A DNA stretch of 64,000 bases from Daldinia sp. FL1419 (Eukaryota; Ascomycota; Sordariomycetes; Xylariales; Hypoxylaceae), in the NCBI GenBank assembly GCA_025201765.1, contig MU623350.1:1-64000 (forward strand), read 5' to 3'. Positions 10,807 through 22,987 of the stretch are shown here, one piece after another; position 1 is the stretch's first letter, and every line of letters begins with the position of its first letter. Below the pieces are notes generated by a model, which saw only the letters and a program-made list of their open reading frames with translations, had not been told where the DNA came from and searched no databases. A program made the position numbers and the translations under genes.

Positions 10807-12972
10807 ACTGTAGACAGCAACCTATTCATCAACATCAAGAAAGATTGATGTTTCATTACAAGTTCATAGTTAATTGAAATCTGTCCGGATTGAACAGTAT
10901 ACGGCGGGGTTCCTTGAAAGTATGTGACGATGCGGCGCAGCTTATTTGTAAGCGCATAATCCGAGTATTAGTTTTTCATCGGCATACTTAGGTAGGTATA
11001 TTTGCGATTTGCGTGGGATTATCTTTATTTATATGATATGGCTGTCTCCTTACCCTTAGGTTAATAAGGGCTACTGGGAATTATAAGGCAAATGCATGAT
11101 TGAAATATCGGTTGGACTACTATTATCGATCCCTCCATGAATGACTTCGATGGCATTTTAATTTACATAATCTACCTTCTCATCATCCCTAGGAGTGTAC
11201 CATGAGTGTAGTAGAAAAGGACCGCAAAAGTGAGGGCTAAAGAGGGTAAGATGAGTTCAATAGACAGGCACTACTTAGTGGCATTATTGTGTACTGGGAT
11301 ATGAGGTAAGAGATAATATGTAGCTTTCATATTTTCCCCAACTTGTTGGTTTATATATCTATACTGACGGTATCCAAATCGACCATACCGATGGCTAAAG
11401 CATTCTTCCTGGATCTCCGGGTGAACATATTACTGGCCTGCAAGCACTTTATCATGACCCAAGTTTCATATTTGGACTCAAAGTAAGAAGCAGTTAGGCG
11501 AACGTCAAGATACGCATTTACTAACAAGAATCAAGTTTTATACCAATAGGAATCGGATTGTCTAGTTTCCTTAACCCTAAGAATGAGTACCACTCTAATA
11601 TACTCAGACTAAAGGACAGGACCATAGTTGGCATGTATGCTATATTGTTGAATCTAACCTCGTCCGGCGATTGGTTTCTCATCCGACTAATCACTATATT
11701 ATTCCGAAGAAATCCAAGGCTGTCTTTAGGCCCATAGGTCTCGCATATATCCCTACCAATTAGTAGTTCGTGTTCCTAAGACCGGCGTTTTATATATGAG
11801 AATCCAATGACCCATGTACTTCGGTAGCTTATCGATAACGGTAGAATGGTTTGAAGTTATTGAGACTCTTGTTGTCCAACGTACTCCACGATGCTAAGTA
11901 ATAGTTTGTTTATATATCGGTAATGATATATCAAAATAGGATAGGGGCACGTAAATCATTGTGTATTTCCAAAGCCACAAAATCCCTACCTCTCTATCTG
12001 GTATTCGCATCAGATCATATTTTACCGGTTATATTATACCTCATGTACGGATTAGGTATGCACCTCCTGGTATCCGTCAATAAGAAGCGTTTCTAAAATC
12101 CCCGCAAAATAGGAAATGCCTGTTTCAAAGCTGACAGGGATAGCAGGCATGGATGCAGCTGTCGCTTGGGATAACACTAGACCTTGTTAAGCCGTACCCC
12201 TGAGCTAATGCATGAAATTACAAGGCTTGCAAGGATCCCCCAGCATCGCATTAGAGGGGCTGAATAGAAACCGTTTAATATTTGAGGGTATCTCTTTTCT
12301 CCTGCAGCTGATTTGGTGTAAGAGACGTGTTTCTCTCTTTTCTAACTCTTCGTTCTTGAAGAAGGTATGAGCTGTCTTGGGTGGGCTATTGGCCTATGGG
12401 ATTTCAATATGTAGAAAAGAAAAAAAAGAAAACACTTTTCGTCGTCTCGTGCGGATAGCCTCTCTGTTGCCTCTCTCGAATGCCGCATCTCATCAGAGCG
12501 AGCGTAGCCAAGACTCTTGTTGGGATAAGACGGGGGAGGAACCCTGCTGGTGTCACACGGTCGTACAACAGAAAGACCTCGAGCTTTGACGTGGCGAGAT
12601 AGATTCTAGCCGACCTTGGTCCTTATGCCCATTCGCTAAGTTAGGTAAAGTTAGGTAAGTTTGGCAAGGGTTGCCAAGGGGTATGGTAGGATCCTGGGGA
12701 GTTGGGTATCATTCGATGATGCTATGTCGGAGACATCTCATCGAAAATTAGATAAAAACGCTGCGACGTCCCCAATGCCGATATGATTAACCCTGGGTAT
12801 TTGTGATGTGAACTTCTCAGACTATCTCTTCTTCACATTTAGTATCTTCACTCACTCGCTCATTCTTATTTCCCTCTTTCACGTCAACTAATCCTCGTCA
12901 TTTCATCGCCGGTCGAAGAAAACGAATACGCTCCTTTATTTGGAAATAATATTCTATACCCACTCACTCGAA
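10807..12972. other. 2.2-kb intergenic region, no gene recognised
   Basis: This region separates the divergent prenylcysteine-oxidase-like gene and the CFEM gene. It is moderately AT-rich with many stops in all frames. A 70-codon frame at 12377-12589 shows no domain. Pyrimidine-rich stretches just before 12973 fit a fungal core promoter for the CFEM gene. No repeat or RNA gene was recognised. Confidence 0.5.
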
Positions 12973-13538
12973 ATGCAGTTCAAGACTCTCGCCATTGCTC
13001 TTTTCGCCGCCACGGTTGCCGCCGAAAGCGTGCAAGAGCTTATCTCGCAGATCCCATCTTGTGCGAAGCCGTGCTTAGACAAGGCCTCGACCACCATTGG
13101 CTGCAAGACCACCGACAGCATGTGTCAATGTGGCAAGATCGACGATTTGACCAAGGAGGCTATTACTTGTGTATCGACGTCCTGCTCCGCCGATGACTTA
13201 ACTGGTACGTTTACCCCTCGCCCCGGAAAGCCCTAGTTCCCTTGCTACTAGACGTTCTCGAGGAATAAGTTGAAAAGAGAGGCATGATAGCTAATTGAGA
13301 ACTAGAAACGACGAAACTTTCGGGGGAGATCTGCGCAGCTGTTGCAGTTGACGCGGGTAATGATGCCTTTTCTTCCGCCGTATCAGGTGCTAGCGCTGCT
13401 GCCACTTCTGCGATCGGTTCTGTTGTCTTCGGCTCCTCCACTGGTGCGGCTCCTACCCCAACTGCAACCCCCGGAGCCGGTAACAGGGCCGTTGCCGGTC
13501 TCGGCTTCGCCGCCGCTGTGGCTGCTTTGGCTCTGTAG
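12973..13538 (+). CDS. CFEM-domain, probably GPI-anchored secreted protein
   Basis: Exons 12973-13204 and 13306-13538 are joined over a 101-bp GTACGT...CTAG intron to give 154 aa. Residues 1-18 are a signal peptide. Residues 22-90 form a CFEM domain with all eight cysteines (30, 34, 44, 51, 53, 66, 71, 87) and the aspartate in TTDSMCQC at residue 48, the haem-iron ligand in characterised CFEM proteins. An Ala/Ser/Thr/Pro-rich spacer follows, and the protein ends in a hydrophobic tail (GLGFAAAVAALAL) after small residues, as expected for GPI attachment. CFEM proteins act at the cell wall in haem/iron uptake, adhesion or host interaction; which applies here is unknown. The start was chosen because the signal peptide begins there. 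An in-frame ATG 33 bases upstream would put a polar extension before it. Confidence 0.9.
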
Positions 13539-13804
13539 ATGGTGCTCGCACGGTGGGGTGAGTGATTGTGAATTCATTACATACAGTGTTCCACTCTTCG
13601 AACCATGTGTATAAATAAATTAATAAGAACAGTCGGGAGGTTCAAAAGTCAATCGACGGTCCATAGTTGTCTTCAATATTTATTCTAAGGCTGTGTTTAA
13701 AGACGATTCTAAATCTCTTATAGTACGGGATCAGCTATATCTATCGTAAGATCAGAGTTCTCGTGTATTTCATACCGGCGTAGTTTTAGCGAATGCAATT
13801 CAGA

Positions 13805-14915
13805 TCATGCAACGCCAAATCTGCCCAGGGCTCCATCTTCACCGCTATCGAATTGGCTTTGTAGGCCATCTAGCGCTGCAAAGTGTGCCGCAAACTCGGA
13901 TCCTCTTTTCCGTAGCTCTTCCGTCCGTTTCCAATCCCAATTGATATGTTCCCCCTTAAGCTCGGCTTCATCCAAATCATGCCCGGTAATTAGATGAGAT
14001 GGCGGTGCCATTCCGTTCTCTGTAGTGACCCAACCTTCGGGTCGTTCTGGTAGCATTCCACTAGCGTCGATGAGTATGGCAGGATGTACCGTCAATCGTC
14101 CGATCTTGAATACATATTTGCTAATTGCGGTGGCGTGTATTTTCTTTTCCCAGTCCTCAGGTTTTCCCTTGTCGTTCCTCGTCGGTCCAAAGTTTCCGTC
14201 ATCCCAAGACCGTGGTTTGACAGCACCATGCTCCACAAAGTGCGTTACGATATAAAGCCATTTACGATCCCAACTCAAGACACGAGACCACATCTCATAT
14301 TTTTGATATGGCTGCAACTCCTTCTTGAAGCTACACTGGACAGCACCAAGCATGACACCAAATTTGCCTTTTGCTGGCTTCGAGGGGTCTGACGGATCCA
14401 TGACAAGACGTGTCGTGGCGTTATTAGCAAGATCGCGGCATCCACGCGCAAATAAGTGTGAAACTAGCTGGGAACGACTGACGTCGAGGTCGGCGAAGTA
14501 GGTCGAATTAGATTTATGGATATTATAATCGACTTCGAGTAGCGAAACATGAGACGGGGTAATAACTGGGTGAAAGAGCTTATCGGGAGTATGCGTATGA
14601 AACCGCCTAAAGCCCAGATGTGTAATCATGGCACCGAAAACGCGAAACTATGATCAGATCGTTTAGTATATACTTTTCAAGGATAGTTAACACATCCAGA
14701 CTAGGGCAACATACTGTCCACGCAAAAGGCAGGCTTTTCCAATTAACAAGCACAACTACTAAAGCTACAACTCGACTGGTCCTTCCGGGGCCGGTAAAGA
14801 AAGACTGAATCATTGCCAGCACGTTCCCTTTGTAAACACCATAAGTAATGGCCGGTACGAGTATCGGTCCAGCGACCTTCAACACTCTGTTCGCCGCGCC
14901 GGCAGCTGACGCCAT
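13805..14915 (-). CDS. thioesterase-like (4HBT/THEM6-type) membrane protein
   Basis: Exons 14715-14915 and 13805-14647 are joined over a 67-bp intron (GTATGT...CATAG, with a TACTAAAC-type branch point) to give 347 aa. The N-terminus holds hydrophobic stretches (about residues 17-29 and 48-58), then NWKSLPFAWT. The second exon contains DYNIHKSNSTYFADLDVSR, the hallmark of the fungal proteins related to THEM6 and often labelled capsule-polysaccharide-biosynthesis-like, with a hot-dog thioesterase fold. The role is presumed to be acyl-thioester chemistry at an internal membrane; no substrate is known. The length is normal for the family and the frame is intact. The gene faces the CFEM gene tail to tail (266 bp apart). 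Confidence 0.8.
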
Positions 14916-15281
14916 GGTTGTTATTGATTGGGTGTCTCGTTCGGTTTCGCTATCCTACGCCTTGAAACTACACTTGCCAATCGAGTCCGAAGGAATCCAA
15001 GAAATAATATGAGCAAGGCGATTCCCCAGAGCGGTACAGTCCGCAGGTGACAGAGTATCGTGCTCGTACACTTCGCAATAAGACCGGTATTATTCGACGG
15101 GAACGGCATTCGATTGAAGATTTACTCGCTAGATGGATTAGGCTCTAGCAAAGCTTATCAGGAACGCGTCCTGTTTCATCGTGGTGAAAGTTTATACTAT
15201 GGTATTAGGGGTAAGTAAAACCCCTGTCGCTTGTACCACACTAGTAATACACAGTCTTCCAAACCCTGTTTAGGCCTAGGG
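14916..15281. other. intergenic upstream of the thioesterase-like gene
   Basis: This is the promoter side of the thioesterase-like gene. A 62-codon minus-strand frame with a hydrophobic centre (14921-15109) lies immediately upstream, but it lacks a splice connection to the gene and is probably chance. Confidence 0.4.
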
Positions 15282-16566
15282 CAAATTAGTATGGGGTTAA
15301 TATCTAATTTAGAAAAACCATCATTTTAAAGAATTATTAAATAAATTTGAAGTTATTTAGAAGTTGAATTTAGTGTTTTGTGTAACGTCCCTTGGTTAAA
15401 CATACATCCTCACAACACTGGGGCATATCCTCTACTAATTCTAATAGCCACAATTCAGGTACAACATCCCAAGTCTCCTTAACATATCATTGTAAATTAT
15501 CGTACAAAGGCCTCTTTTTTAACCCGTATTTATTCTTAATATAATCTTTTATTTAATTCCAAACAATTTCTATTAGATTCAAATCAAACAAACAAAGTAA
15601 CCAAAAAAAGCTTCAGATATTACACTCTCTCATCTCTTCAAACATCGCTACTACTTTATAGGCTAAGGCATTATCTTACATAAAAATAAGCTCCTCACCC
15701 TCAACTCATTAGTTCATACAAATCCAACCATCAATAACAAATATTATATACTCTCTATATACCTCTCCCATTATCATACCCCAATCCTTTTCCTAAAAAA
15801 TACTAAATCCCTTACCTATAACATTTAAAAAAGATTTCCAAAACATCCAACCATTCTTTCACTAAAACCTCTCAACAATACAAATCTCATCCCAAACCTT
15901 ATCTTTCCATCGTATAACCCACTAACAACAATAATAACCTCCTATTATCCACATTTCATCAATCCATAATACCCTCCTCCAATTCTTAACCATCCAATAG
16001 TAATACTATTAAACCCATCTTAATCACTTTATTCTCATCAATTTAGATATATAAGACTTCCAACGAACTATTTGATGTATAAAACCTAACCGCTACAACG
16101 CCGCATAAATAATATACAACCCAAATACAACATTAAATAAGGTCAGAAATAACTCAAAAAAGGTCATACAACAATTCTTTTTCAAGGCACAAACAAAATC
16201 AACAAGTTCAATTTCCTATTCAGGCATCATAAAACGTGGCCAACCCAATTTTAATTTAGGTTTCACATCGGTAACATTACATACACCAATGATTTAAACT
16301 TTCATATACCCTATAATCATTCTAATTTAAATATATAACATACAAGAATCATATCATAACGTACAAATGCATTACCATTATTCAATATTTAATTGTTTTC
16401 TAAATACGCCTTTTAAACAAGCCATTTTTATATAATTTTAATTTTAAATTTTATTTTATTTTTATTAAAAAAATAAATCTTAAGAATAATATCACTCAAG
16501 AAAAATACAATATTAAAAAAAGATTATAATTTTAAAATACCCTAGACAAAACTAATACTAATTTAA
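15282..16566 (-). mobile_element. Tc1/mariner-class transposon relic, RIP-mutated
   Basis: Read on the minus strand, the degraded frames preserve the DDE transposase order: WIDEMW near 15960, then a WMFWK segment, a relic of the M-x-DNA box near 15672 (M*DNALAYK, the expected Q codon CAA now TAA) and DLNLIEIVWN near 15575, followed by a C-terminal segment ending VEDMPQCCEDV near 15395. The stop from CAA to TAA and the loss of G and C on this strand are RIP-type changes. AAATTAGTAT at 15283 and its inverted counterpart at about 16556-16565 may be terminal repeats, but the match is short. The relic is non-functional. Confidence 0.75.
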
Positions 16567-17238
16567 TATAAGGTGGTGTCTAACCATTTCTGGCAGTACC
16601 TGACAGTATCGTTTTTCTTTGGCCTGCAACCATAGTACACGGGAAGAATTTAAGAGACCACGAATTAGTAAAAAGGGAAAAAAAAAGGAGGGCTCGATGA
16701 CGCAGAAGTGGAGTCCAGCTGAATCAAGCTGATCACACCTTACATTTCAGCTTCTGTTTACCTTGTCCGCTCCGAAGTTCAGCCGAGCCATAAATACTTA
16801 GGTACTTTGGTACGTAGGTACCATCCAAGTAGGTAGGTACCGTCCAAGTAGGTACCACTAATAGGCCATTTCAAAGACATCATACCTATTACATGTAGTA
16901 TCAGACTACCTCGAGAGGGAGGTAAACGCCATGGTATGGTCTTGATTATCTATCTGTAAGGAACACTTGATTAAATCCTCACTCGAATAATTGACGTACC
17001 AATTACCCCGAGGAAAACAAAGCGCCATACACGGATTTACTCAATATTGATAACGGCAGACCAAAACCGGAATTCTACCCATCCTGTTCTTTTTGAGGGA
17101 CCTTTACCCAAGCTACTATTTACGCCCCTAGTGTCGTCTTGTGAATCATGTCTTCATAATATCTTACAAAGTGTCTTGTCTAGCACTAGGTATACCGCTC
17201 TCTACTCCAGACCTAGGTACGTTCTTACTAGTCCGCTT
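16567..17238. other. intergenic with TAGGTAC-type repeats
   Basis: No gene is seen. The segment 16795-16860 contains repeated GGTACC and AAGTAGGTA units (TACGTAGGTACCATCC, AAGTAGGTAGGTACC, AAGTAGGTACC), one of several such islands in this window. Confidence 0.5.
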
Positions 17239-17757
17239 CTACTCAGGCATAAGATCCTGTATCGGTATGGGATCTGGGGGAGATTGCCCCTGAACTACCG
17301 TCTGCCGAATCGGGTCTGAGAACGATGTGCATTGCTGATGTAGCGTGGCCCAATCCGCGGGAATTGCATTCGTGCCTACGCACCTACGATCTTTGACGAT
17401 AGCAGCCAAGGCTTGCTCAACCCATATCTGGCAATTAAAGGCTGCCCAAGAAGCATTATTATCTACGGGAACATCCCTAATGACCTTCTCGAGGCGCTCT
17501 AAGTTTTCGATTTTGGCAACCACTGTTAGTGTGAGCATTGTGAGCGGACGGCGGACCGAGAGGTTGCGTGGTGGCTCTTCGAACTCCCATTCTACATTTC
17601 CACCACGTTGGACGTTGCGAACGTGGTATAGAAACATACCGTTAATCCCACCACCCTTGGGACCGCTGGCGAGAGCCCAATGGTACGGATCCGGATTTCC
17701 GCCTTCGGAGCCACGAATAAAGCAGACAACATACAATCTAGGCTTGTTTTTTACCAT
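17239..17757 (-). CDS. conserved fungal protein, YHWAL-type (DUF6914-like)
   Basis: This single-exon frame encodes about 172 aa starting at MVKNKPRLYV; a start nine codons upstream is possible but adds an Asn/Lys-rich tail not expected for the family. The order KPRLYVVCF, YHWALASGPK, a Gly-rich loop with FLYHVRNV, a W-x-F/Y strand, and a C-terminal FNCQIWVEQALAAI helix matches a widespread Pezizomycotina family of unknown function; the DUF6914 label is from memory. The conserved His in YHWAL and Cys in NCQIWV look like a possible active-site pair reminiscent of papain-like folds, which is only inference. No signal peptide or membrane segment is present. The frame is intact. Confidence 0.65.
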   Translation of the reverse strand: MVKNKPRLYVVCFIRGSEGGNPDPYHWALASGPKGGGINGMFLYHVRNVQRGGNVEWEFEEPPRNLSVRRPLTMLTLTVVAKIENLERLEKVIRDVPVDNNASWAAFNCQIWVEQALAAIVKDRRCVGTNAIPADWATLHQQCTSFSDPIRQTVVQGQSPPDPIPIQDLMPE

Positions 17758-18710
17758 GTTGAAATTTTTCTTTTGGTAATTCAACTCAAATCCTCACTTC
17801 ATAAGTGGACTTCTAATCAAATTATAATGACCGTAGCAAAATCTAATGTACTGGTGCTTGATAATTGTTGCCTAGGTTCTACAGTTTCTGGTCGCGTCTA
17901 CTCTCCTTATACCTGCCTCAAAATATCTGCCTCTACTTGCGGAGTTGTTACAAACCTAGACTCAAAAAACAGAAAGTATTACACAATCTAGGGGAAAAAT
18001 CACCAAAGCCCTACAGCAAACTGCAAGGTACTTTGCTTCTATACTAGAAACTACGATATACGAATCAGAGCAGCAAGATAGACTATTTACTCCTGATTCT
18101 ATTTAGTAAGCAAAGTCTGAATCTCCCATATGTCTTCTACCTTGTCGATTGACTAGATAGCTATAACTTCTACATATTCCGGTGTTGAGACGTGATTCTA
18201 CAACTCTAGATGAGTCGACTTCGTAGACGGAGTATGTTACGTTGGAGTTACTAGTAGGATTAACTAGGTCCAGTCGCCACCCCGAGATGGCTCTAATTAA
18301 TTATAGGCCTGATGCATATCCGCTGGCGGGGAAAGGTTCAAGGCCTACGAGAGAGAATCGCTTTTGTGGGTAACTCGAGAATTAATAGATGAAGATTGAA
18401 ATTTTCCGTTAGCGACTTGAAGAAAGTGGTATGCTACAACTATTCTAACCTAGGGCGCAGAAATCTTAGAAACACAACATCATTCTACCCTGAACAGAAG
18501 ATACCTCTTACCAGACACCTACTTAATACGAGTTTGGAAAAGATTTCTACAGGTGGGATAGCAAACCTAGGTACCTAGGTACCTAATTATAAAAGCAAAG
18601 CAATGGCTCAACTTCACAAACATTTCACCTTCTACCTCACGCACTTCATATACTGTCATACACGCAATACTTGCCGCCTTTGCGCTTTCAAACTTAGAAT
18701 ACCCCTCACC
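17758..18710. other. intergenic, no gene seen
   Basis: Open frames here are short and lack domains. A palindromic run CCTAGGTACCTAGGTACC at about 18566-18583 lies just upstream of the decayed kinase-like gene. Confidence 0.45.
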
Positions 18711-19617
18711 ATGGACAAGTCAATCTTACCAACTCCTACCCCCTCCTTATCCTCCAATACAGTCGGGGCCAACGGCTACAACGATACTCCCCTTCAACCG
18801 CTGGAAGCCCCTTTCGTAAATTTCTTTCTCTACCTACCTAGGCATATACCTTCCCGACAACACCGCAACAACTTATCAATCATATACCTCTCTTCGACTA
18901 CGCTCATGAAATGTGGGCGCGCAGTTTACCTCAGCCCTACTGTTCCTAGCTTCCTTTGCGCCTAACATCCCCGTCCCGAAACTGCATTGCGCATTCGAGA
19001 TGACAAAACCAAGATGATTTATATCACCATGGAAAGAATTAGAGGGGAACCTCTGAGTGATTTCTGGAGCGAGATGTCGAAAGAAGAAAAGTATAATATG
19101 CTAGCACAGTCGAAGGGCATTTTTGGGGATCTGCGAACGATCAAGAAGCCTCCCGTAAAGGGGGTTGCAGACGGGGAGAAATTACACGATGATCAAATAT
19201 GAAAGATCTCTGGGGAGGGGGGGAATGTGTCCTTTCTTGAACGACGCAGAAGTCCGCCTTTTCCTTCGTAACAGAGTCTTGGATTAGACCATTTTCAAAG
19301 ATCTAGAGCTCGGGTGAAAGATAAAATAATTGGTAGACACGCAAAAATAATTGGAGGAAGGAAGACGGAGACTGTGTTTACGCATGGGGATATTAGTCAG
19401 TAATATTATGGTGAAGGCAGGAAAAGTGGTGGTGATTATAGATTGGGAGATGTCTGGTTGGTATCCGTGGTATTGGGAATACACAACAACAATCAATGCA
19501 ATCCTTGTCAGGGGATGGACCGAGGAGATTGGGAAGTTTCTAAATGAGTGCCTACAGCAGAAAAAGATGCATTATTTGTGTAACAGGATTTTCTGCGATG
19601 GGTTTGAGGGTGTATAA
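18711..19617 (+). pseudogene. aminoglycoside phosphotransferase-like kinase, decayed
   Basis: Fragments in different frames keep the order of a fungal APH/choline-kinase-like protein: GRAVYLS (about 18915), NIPVPKLHCAFEMT (about 18968), MIYITMERIRGEPLSDFW (about 19014), PFLNDAEVRLFLRNRVLD near 19232, VFTHGDIS near 19375 and NIMVKAGKVVVIIDWEMSGW near 19404. HGD and IDWE correspond to the catalytic loop and the metal-binding motif of the fold. A single extra base at about 19403 separates HGDIS from NIMVK, another shift separates CAFEMT from the following segment, and several stops interrupt 19200-19350. No single product can be made. Decay is by indels and scattered changes, unlike the transition-only pattern of the AT-rich blocks. 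Confidence 0.75.
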
Positions 19618-21626
19618 CTACCTCCTATCTGTCCACGTACCGAGCTATTCAGACCTTCGATTCAATAGTATTACAACAGGTAGCTAGGTATCTATGTAGA
19701 CAACCCTTATAGAGTGTGAGTTTTATTACCTACCAGGATTCTCGATCGATGCCTGATCAACCGTGAATGATTCTAACGTCGCCCGCTTTTGAGACAGTTG
19801 GTTGAGAAACTGACTTGATCGAAGAATAAAGCTGTCGAGGAGCACGCTTAGTTTCCATATTAGATAGGTACCTGTCTTGTCAACTAATAAAACGACCATA
19901 TTATGTAACTTTTTTCTCAAATCCATACTACCTATTCATTTCAAAATATGGAACATTTTCTCACCAGACCAATGGAATGAAAAATATCCATTGATATTTA
20001 CCAGAAGGTCTTGTTCAAACTGAAGGCATCTACAAGTTCTAAACAACAAGCCATAATTACGTCACATGCTCGTGAGAACAGAAACCCTTTGGAGGCTTAG
20101 CTCTATCTTTTCCTGTAATACGCGATCCTCTGCTGGCAATTGTAAGGCACACAGGTTTGAGTTTGAATGCTGACATGCATCGGCTCCAGAGTCGAGTTAT
20201 CCCGGTCCAATGGAGGAGGCCGGGCCTGACAGGAAAGGAAGTTCGTACACTATGGACGGGGATTAGAATCCTTCCCGGACCGTGGCGTAGACACGGAAAC
20301 TACTTGGAATTAGTTTGTAATTCTAGATATAAGGTATGTGATAGCGCCTGTTTGCCGATGAGGCTGAACGTGTACATAGTAGATGCGCTCTTATAATATT
20401 CTGGTGGGGAGTCGGGCCGTCTTGGCAATTCTCATGAACATGGGTTAGATTCTGCGGCTTGTCTCTCAGAGACCCCTCAAACACACGACCGTCCTTCCAA
20501 ATGGTAAGCCTGACGAGGTATCTTTGTGGTAACCTAGCATTATTGCACATCGCGTGAAAAGTAACCCAACTTAGCCGTATAGCACGTGGCCCTGCGTACG
20601 TCTTTTTACACCCGTATGGATCGTTGAAAACAGATAGCTTTACTGTCACTTAATGTTGGGCTTTGACCTCGGCCCTAGCGAATCCTTCAGACAGGGGGTG
20701 ATGATTTTTTTTTTTTTCTCTTAAGTTGCGTCGCAGTTCAAAGACATAGTTTCAACCATCACCCTACTCATTCCCACCTATTGGCTAGAAATATCTTGCT
20801 GTGGTATTATGTAGCACACTATATACGTGTGTCCTACCAGATAATGTCAGGCTGACCATGCAAAGAACCGAGCTATCCATATACATATCCTTGCTGCATT
20901 CCATGCGCACCTAACATACCTGAGATTAAGCTGCATACTCCGCCCAGGCCACCAATTACCTATGATTCGCGTATATGGATACTCCCCCACGGTCTGACTA
21001 GCATTAGTTCCATGTAGTTCCCGCCTTCATCAGTGTAGATCCTGAGGTCCCCTGCACCCTTAGTCCTTCGTGACCCTCTCTAATTCTATAAGCGGGAAAA
21101 TGAGGAGATTATCGTAAAGAGTGTGATTGTCTGGTCCCCAAGGAGGGTGGCTGAGATAAAAATAAGTATAAAATATTTCCAATAAACGCGTGCAAAATTA
21201 GGGGCTACCTATAGACCGACTTCATCGATCATGTAGTGCGACGCATACATTCTTAAATAGGTTATCCTGTCGCAATTCTGTTCCTCAAATAAGCTAATGG
21301 GGGCCAACTGCCGCGGTTATCCATGGTTCGATCGCGAATCTGTGCCGCCCGTCAGCAGTGCTGAAGCCTGTGGTTGGCCACTTGGCGTTTCCACTCCCCT
21401 GATCGTATTTATCCTAGAGAATACGCACGGGGCGCGCACGAATCAAGGCCACTTTCTTCCCCAGACCTTTTCAACTCCATAGCTTATAACCTTAGTACTC
21501 ATCGTCGCGGGAAACCCTGGGGCTTCTCAGCCCTATCAATGTCCGACCCGCTGCCATTCTTCGACGGCCTACCCTGAGATATATCGTCTCGCGCCCATAG
21601 GGCGGCGAGCATCTGGTTTATCGAAG
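19618..21626. other. 2-kb intergenic region, no gene recognised
   Basis: There are only short frames. The longest, a 108-codon minus-strand frame at 20323-20649, has no recognisable domain. A T-run of about 14 lies at 20706. The last few hundred bases must include the promoter of the 7TM gene. Confidence 0.45.
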
Positions 21627-22987
21627 ATGCCGTCAGTTTTCCGTCGTGCCCCCGCGGATGCCACGCCTTCACCATCGACCGGGATCGTTGTCACAGACTC
21701 GGATAAGAACCCTATCCTCCAGATGATTACTTGGCTCCTGATCGCGTTAACGTCGCTCATGTTATGCTTTCGCTTCTTGACAAAATTCTTCTTGAAAACG
21801 AATCAGCGATTTGGGTGGGAAGAAGCACTGATTGCTTTGGCATTTGTATGTGAATTCGCCCTTTTGCGACAACGTGTCGCTTCATTGGATTAACATCGTG
21901 ATATATAGTTCGCTGGTCTTGGCGAATCTGTGACCTTCCTCGTCCCCGAGGGTAAAATACTTGGTAAAACAAGGTCGGAAATATCCGACGAGGAGCTAAC
22001 AGCAGGTCTCAAGGTAAGCATCCATCACGAAGGGCGTTGCATAATCCACTGTGGAACCTAACGATGCGTTCAGGTTCAATACGCCGGCCAATTACTATAT
22101 ATCCTTGCGCTGGGACTGGCAAAATTATCAGTCTGTATAGGATTATCTGCTTTATCGCCAGAAACGGGACATCGTCGCCTTACATCCGTCTTCGTCATCA
22201 CTGTTATAATCTGGTCGCTAGTCGCCTTCATCGGAACTGCTTTTCAGTGTGGGAGCCACGGCCCTTGGGAGGGCGATTCCAACTGTATTGACAAGGTGAG
22301 AACTAATTAATTGGCACTATAGAATCTACTGCCAATGTAGTCCATATTGGTCACCCATTGCTAACAACCCATATAGATAGCGTTTTTGGAATACGTAGAC
22401 ATCACCAATATTATTACGGACGCTTCACTAATAGCTCTCCCGGCGATCGTTATATATCCGCTCAAACTCTCGGCTAGGACAAGAATCATCGCCCTTAGTT
22501 TCTTCTCCGTAAGAATATTGTTAGTCCCGACTATTCCCCCAGACCCTCTTTTGAGCATTTCTAACAGGTTTAATGAAGTGCTATCGCGGCGACGGTTTGC
22601 CAACTCATCTATCTCCCCCGCCTCGCCGAATACGATTATACTCTTCGAGGATTCCCGTACTATCTTAGCATGCAATTCGTGCAATTCGCCAGCATATCAG
22701 CCGCATGCGCTGCCTACTTCTGGCCTTTTCTCCGCTCACTTCGAAGCGGATTCATATCGGCCAACAACAGAGCCTTGACGTCTGACTTCGCTTTAGCTAA
22801 GTTGCGTGCAACTCCTCCTAGTGGAGCAAACACGTCTGATCTAGGATCCGGCGGATCATCTCAGAACAGGGATCGAAGTAAATACATCAAAATCACAACC
22901 GACAATACAGTAACTACAGCTACAAGAACTCATGCGCAAGCGAATCAGAAACACTTCGGAAGCGAGAGATATATGAGGGATTGGTGA
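21627..22987 (+). CDS. fungal rhodopsin-domain 7TM integral membrane protein
   Basis: Five exons (21627-21845, 21909-22013, 22074-22295, 22377-22519, 22579-22987) with GT-AG introns of 63, 60, 81 and 59 bp give an unbroken 365-aa protein. Hydrophobic segments occur near residues 34-50, after the WEEALIALAF stretch, YILALGLAKLSVCIGL, FVITVIIWSLVAFIGTAF, DITNIITDASLIALPAIVIYPL, an IAATVCQLIYL segment and FASISAACAAYFWPFL. The layout matches the large ascomycete family often annotated as rhodopsin-domain or SC1-like integral membrane proteins (fungal rhodopsin domain, PF20684 from memory). A polar, Ser/Thr-rich tail of about 80 residues follows. The cysteines in TAFQCGS and DSNCID are conserved in the family. 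No retinal-lysine motif is evident. Function is unknown; some relatives sit in secondary-metabolite clusters, but no such cluster is visible here. Confidence 0.82.

Noticed and set aside
14921..15109. A 62-codon frame with a hydrophobic centre upstream of the thioesterase-like gene
   Set aside because: It cannot be joined in frame to the gene by plausible splice sites and resembles no known leader.
7247..16570. Possible secondary-metabolite cluster around the MFS transporter and the prenylcysteine-oxidase-like flavoprotein
   Set aside because: No polyketide synthase, peptide synthetase, terpene synthase, prenyltransferase or P450 is present, and the flavoprotein fits prenylcysteine catabolism better.
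20323..20649. A 108-codon minus-strand frame in the 2-kb intergenic region
   Set aside because: No motif, signal peptide or family resemblance was found.
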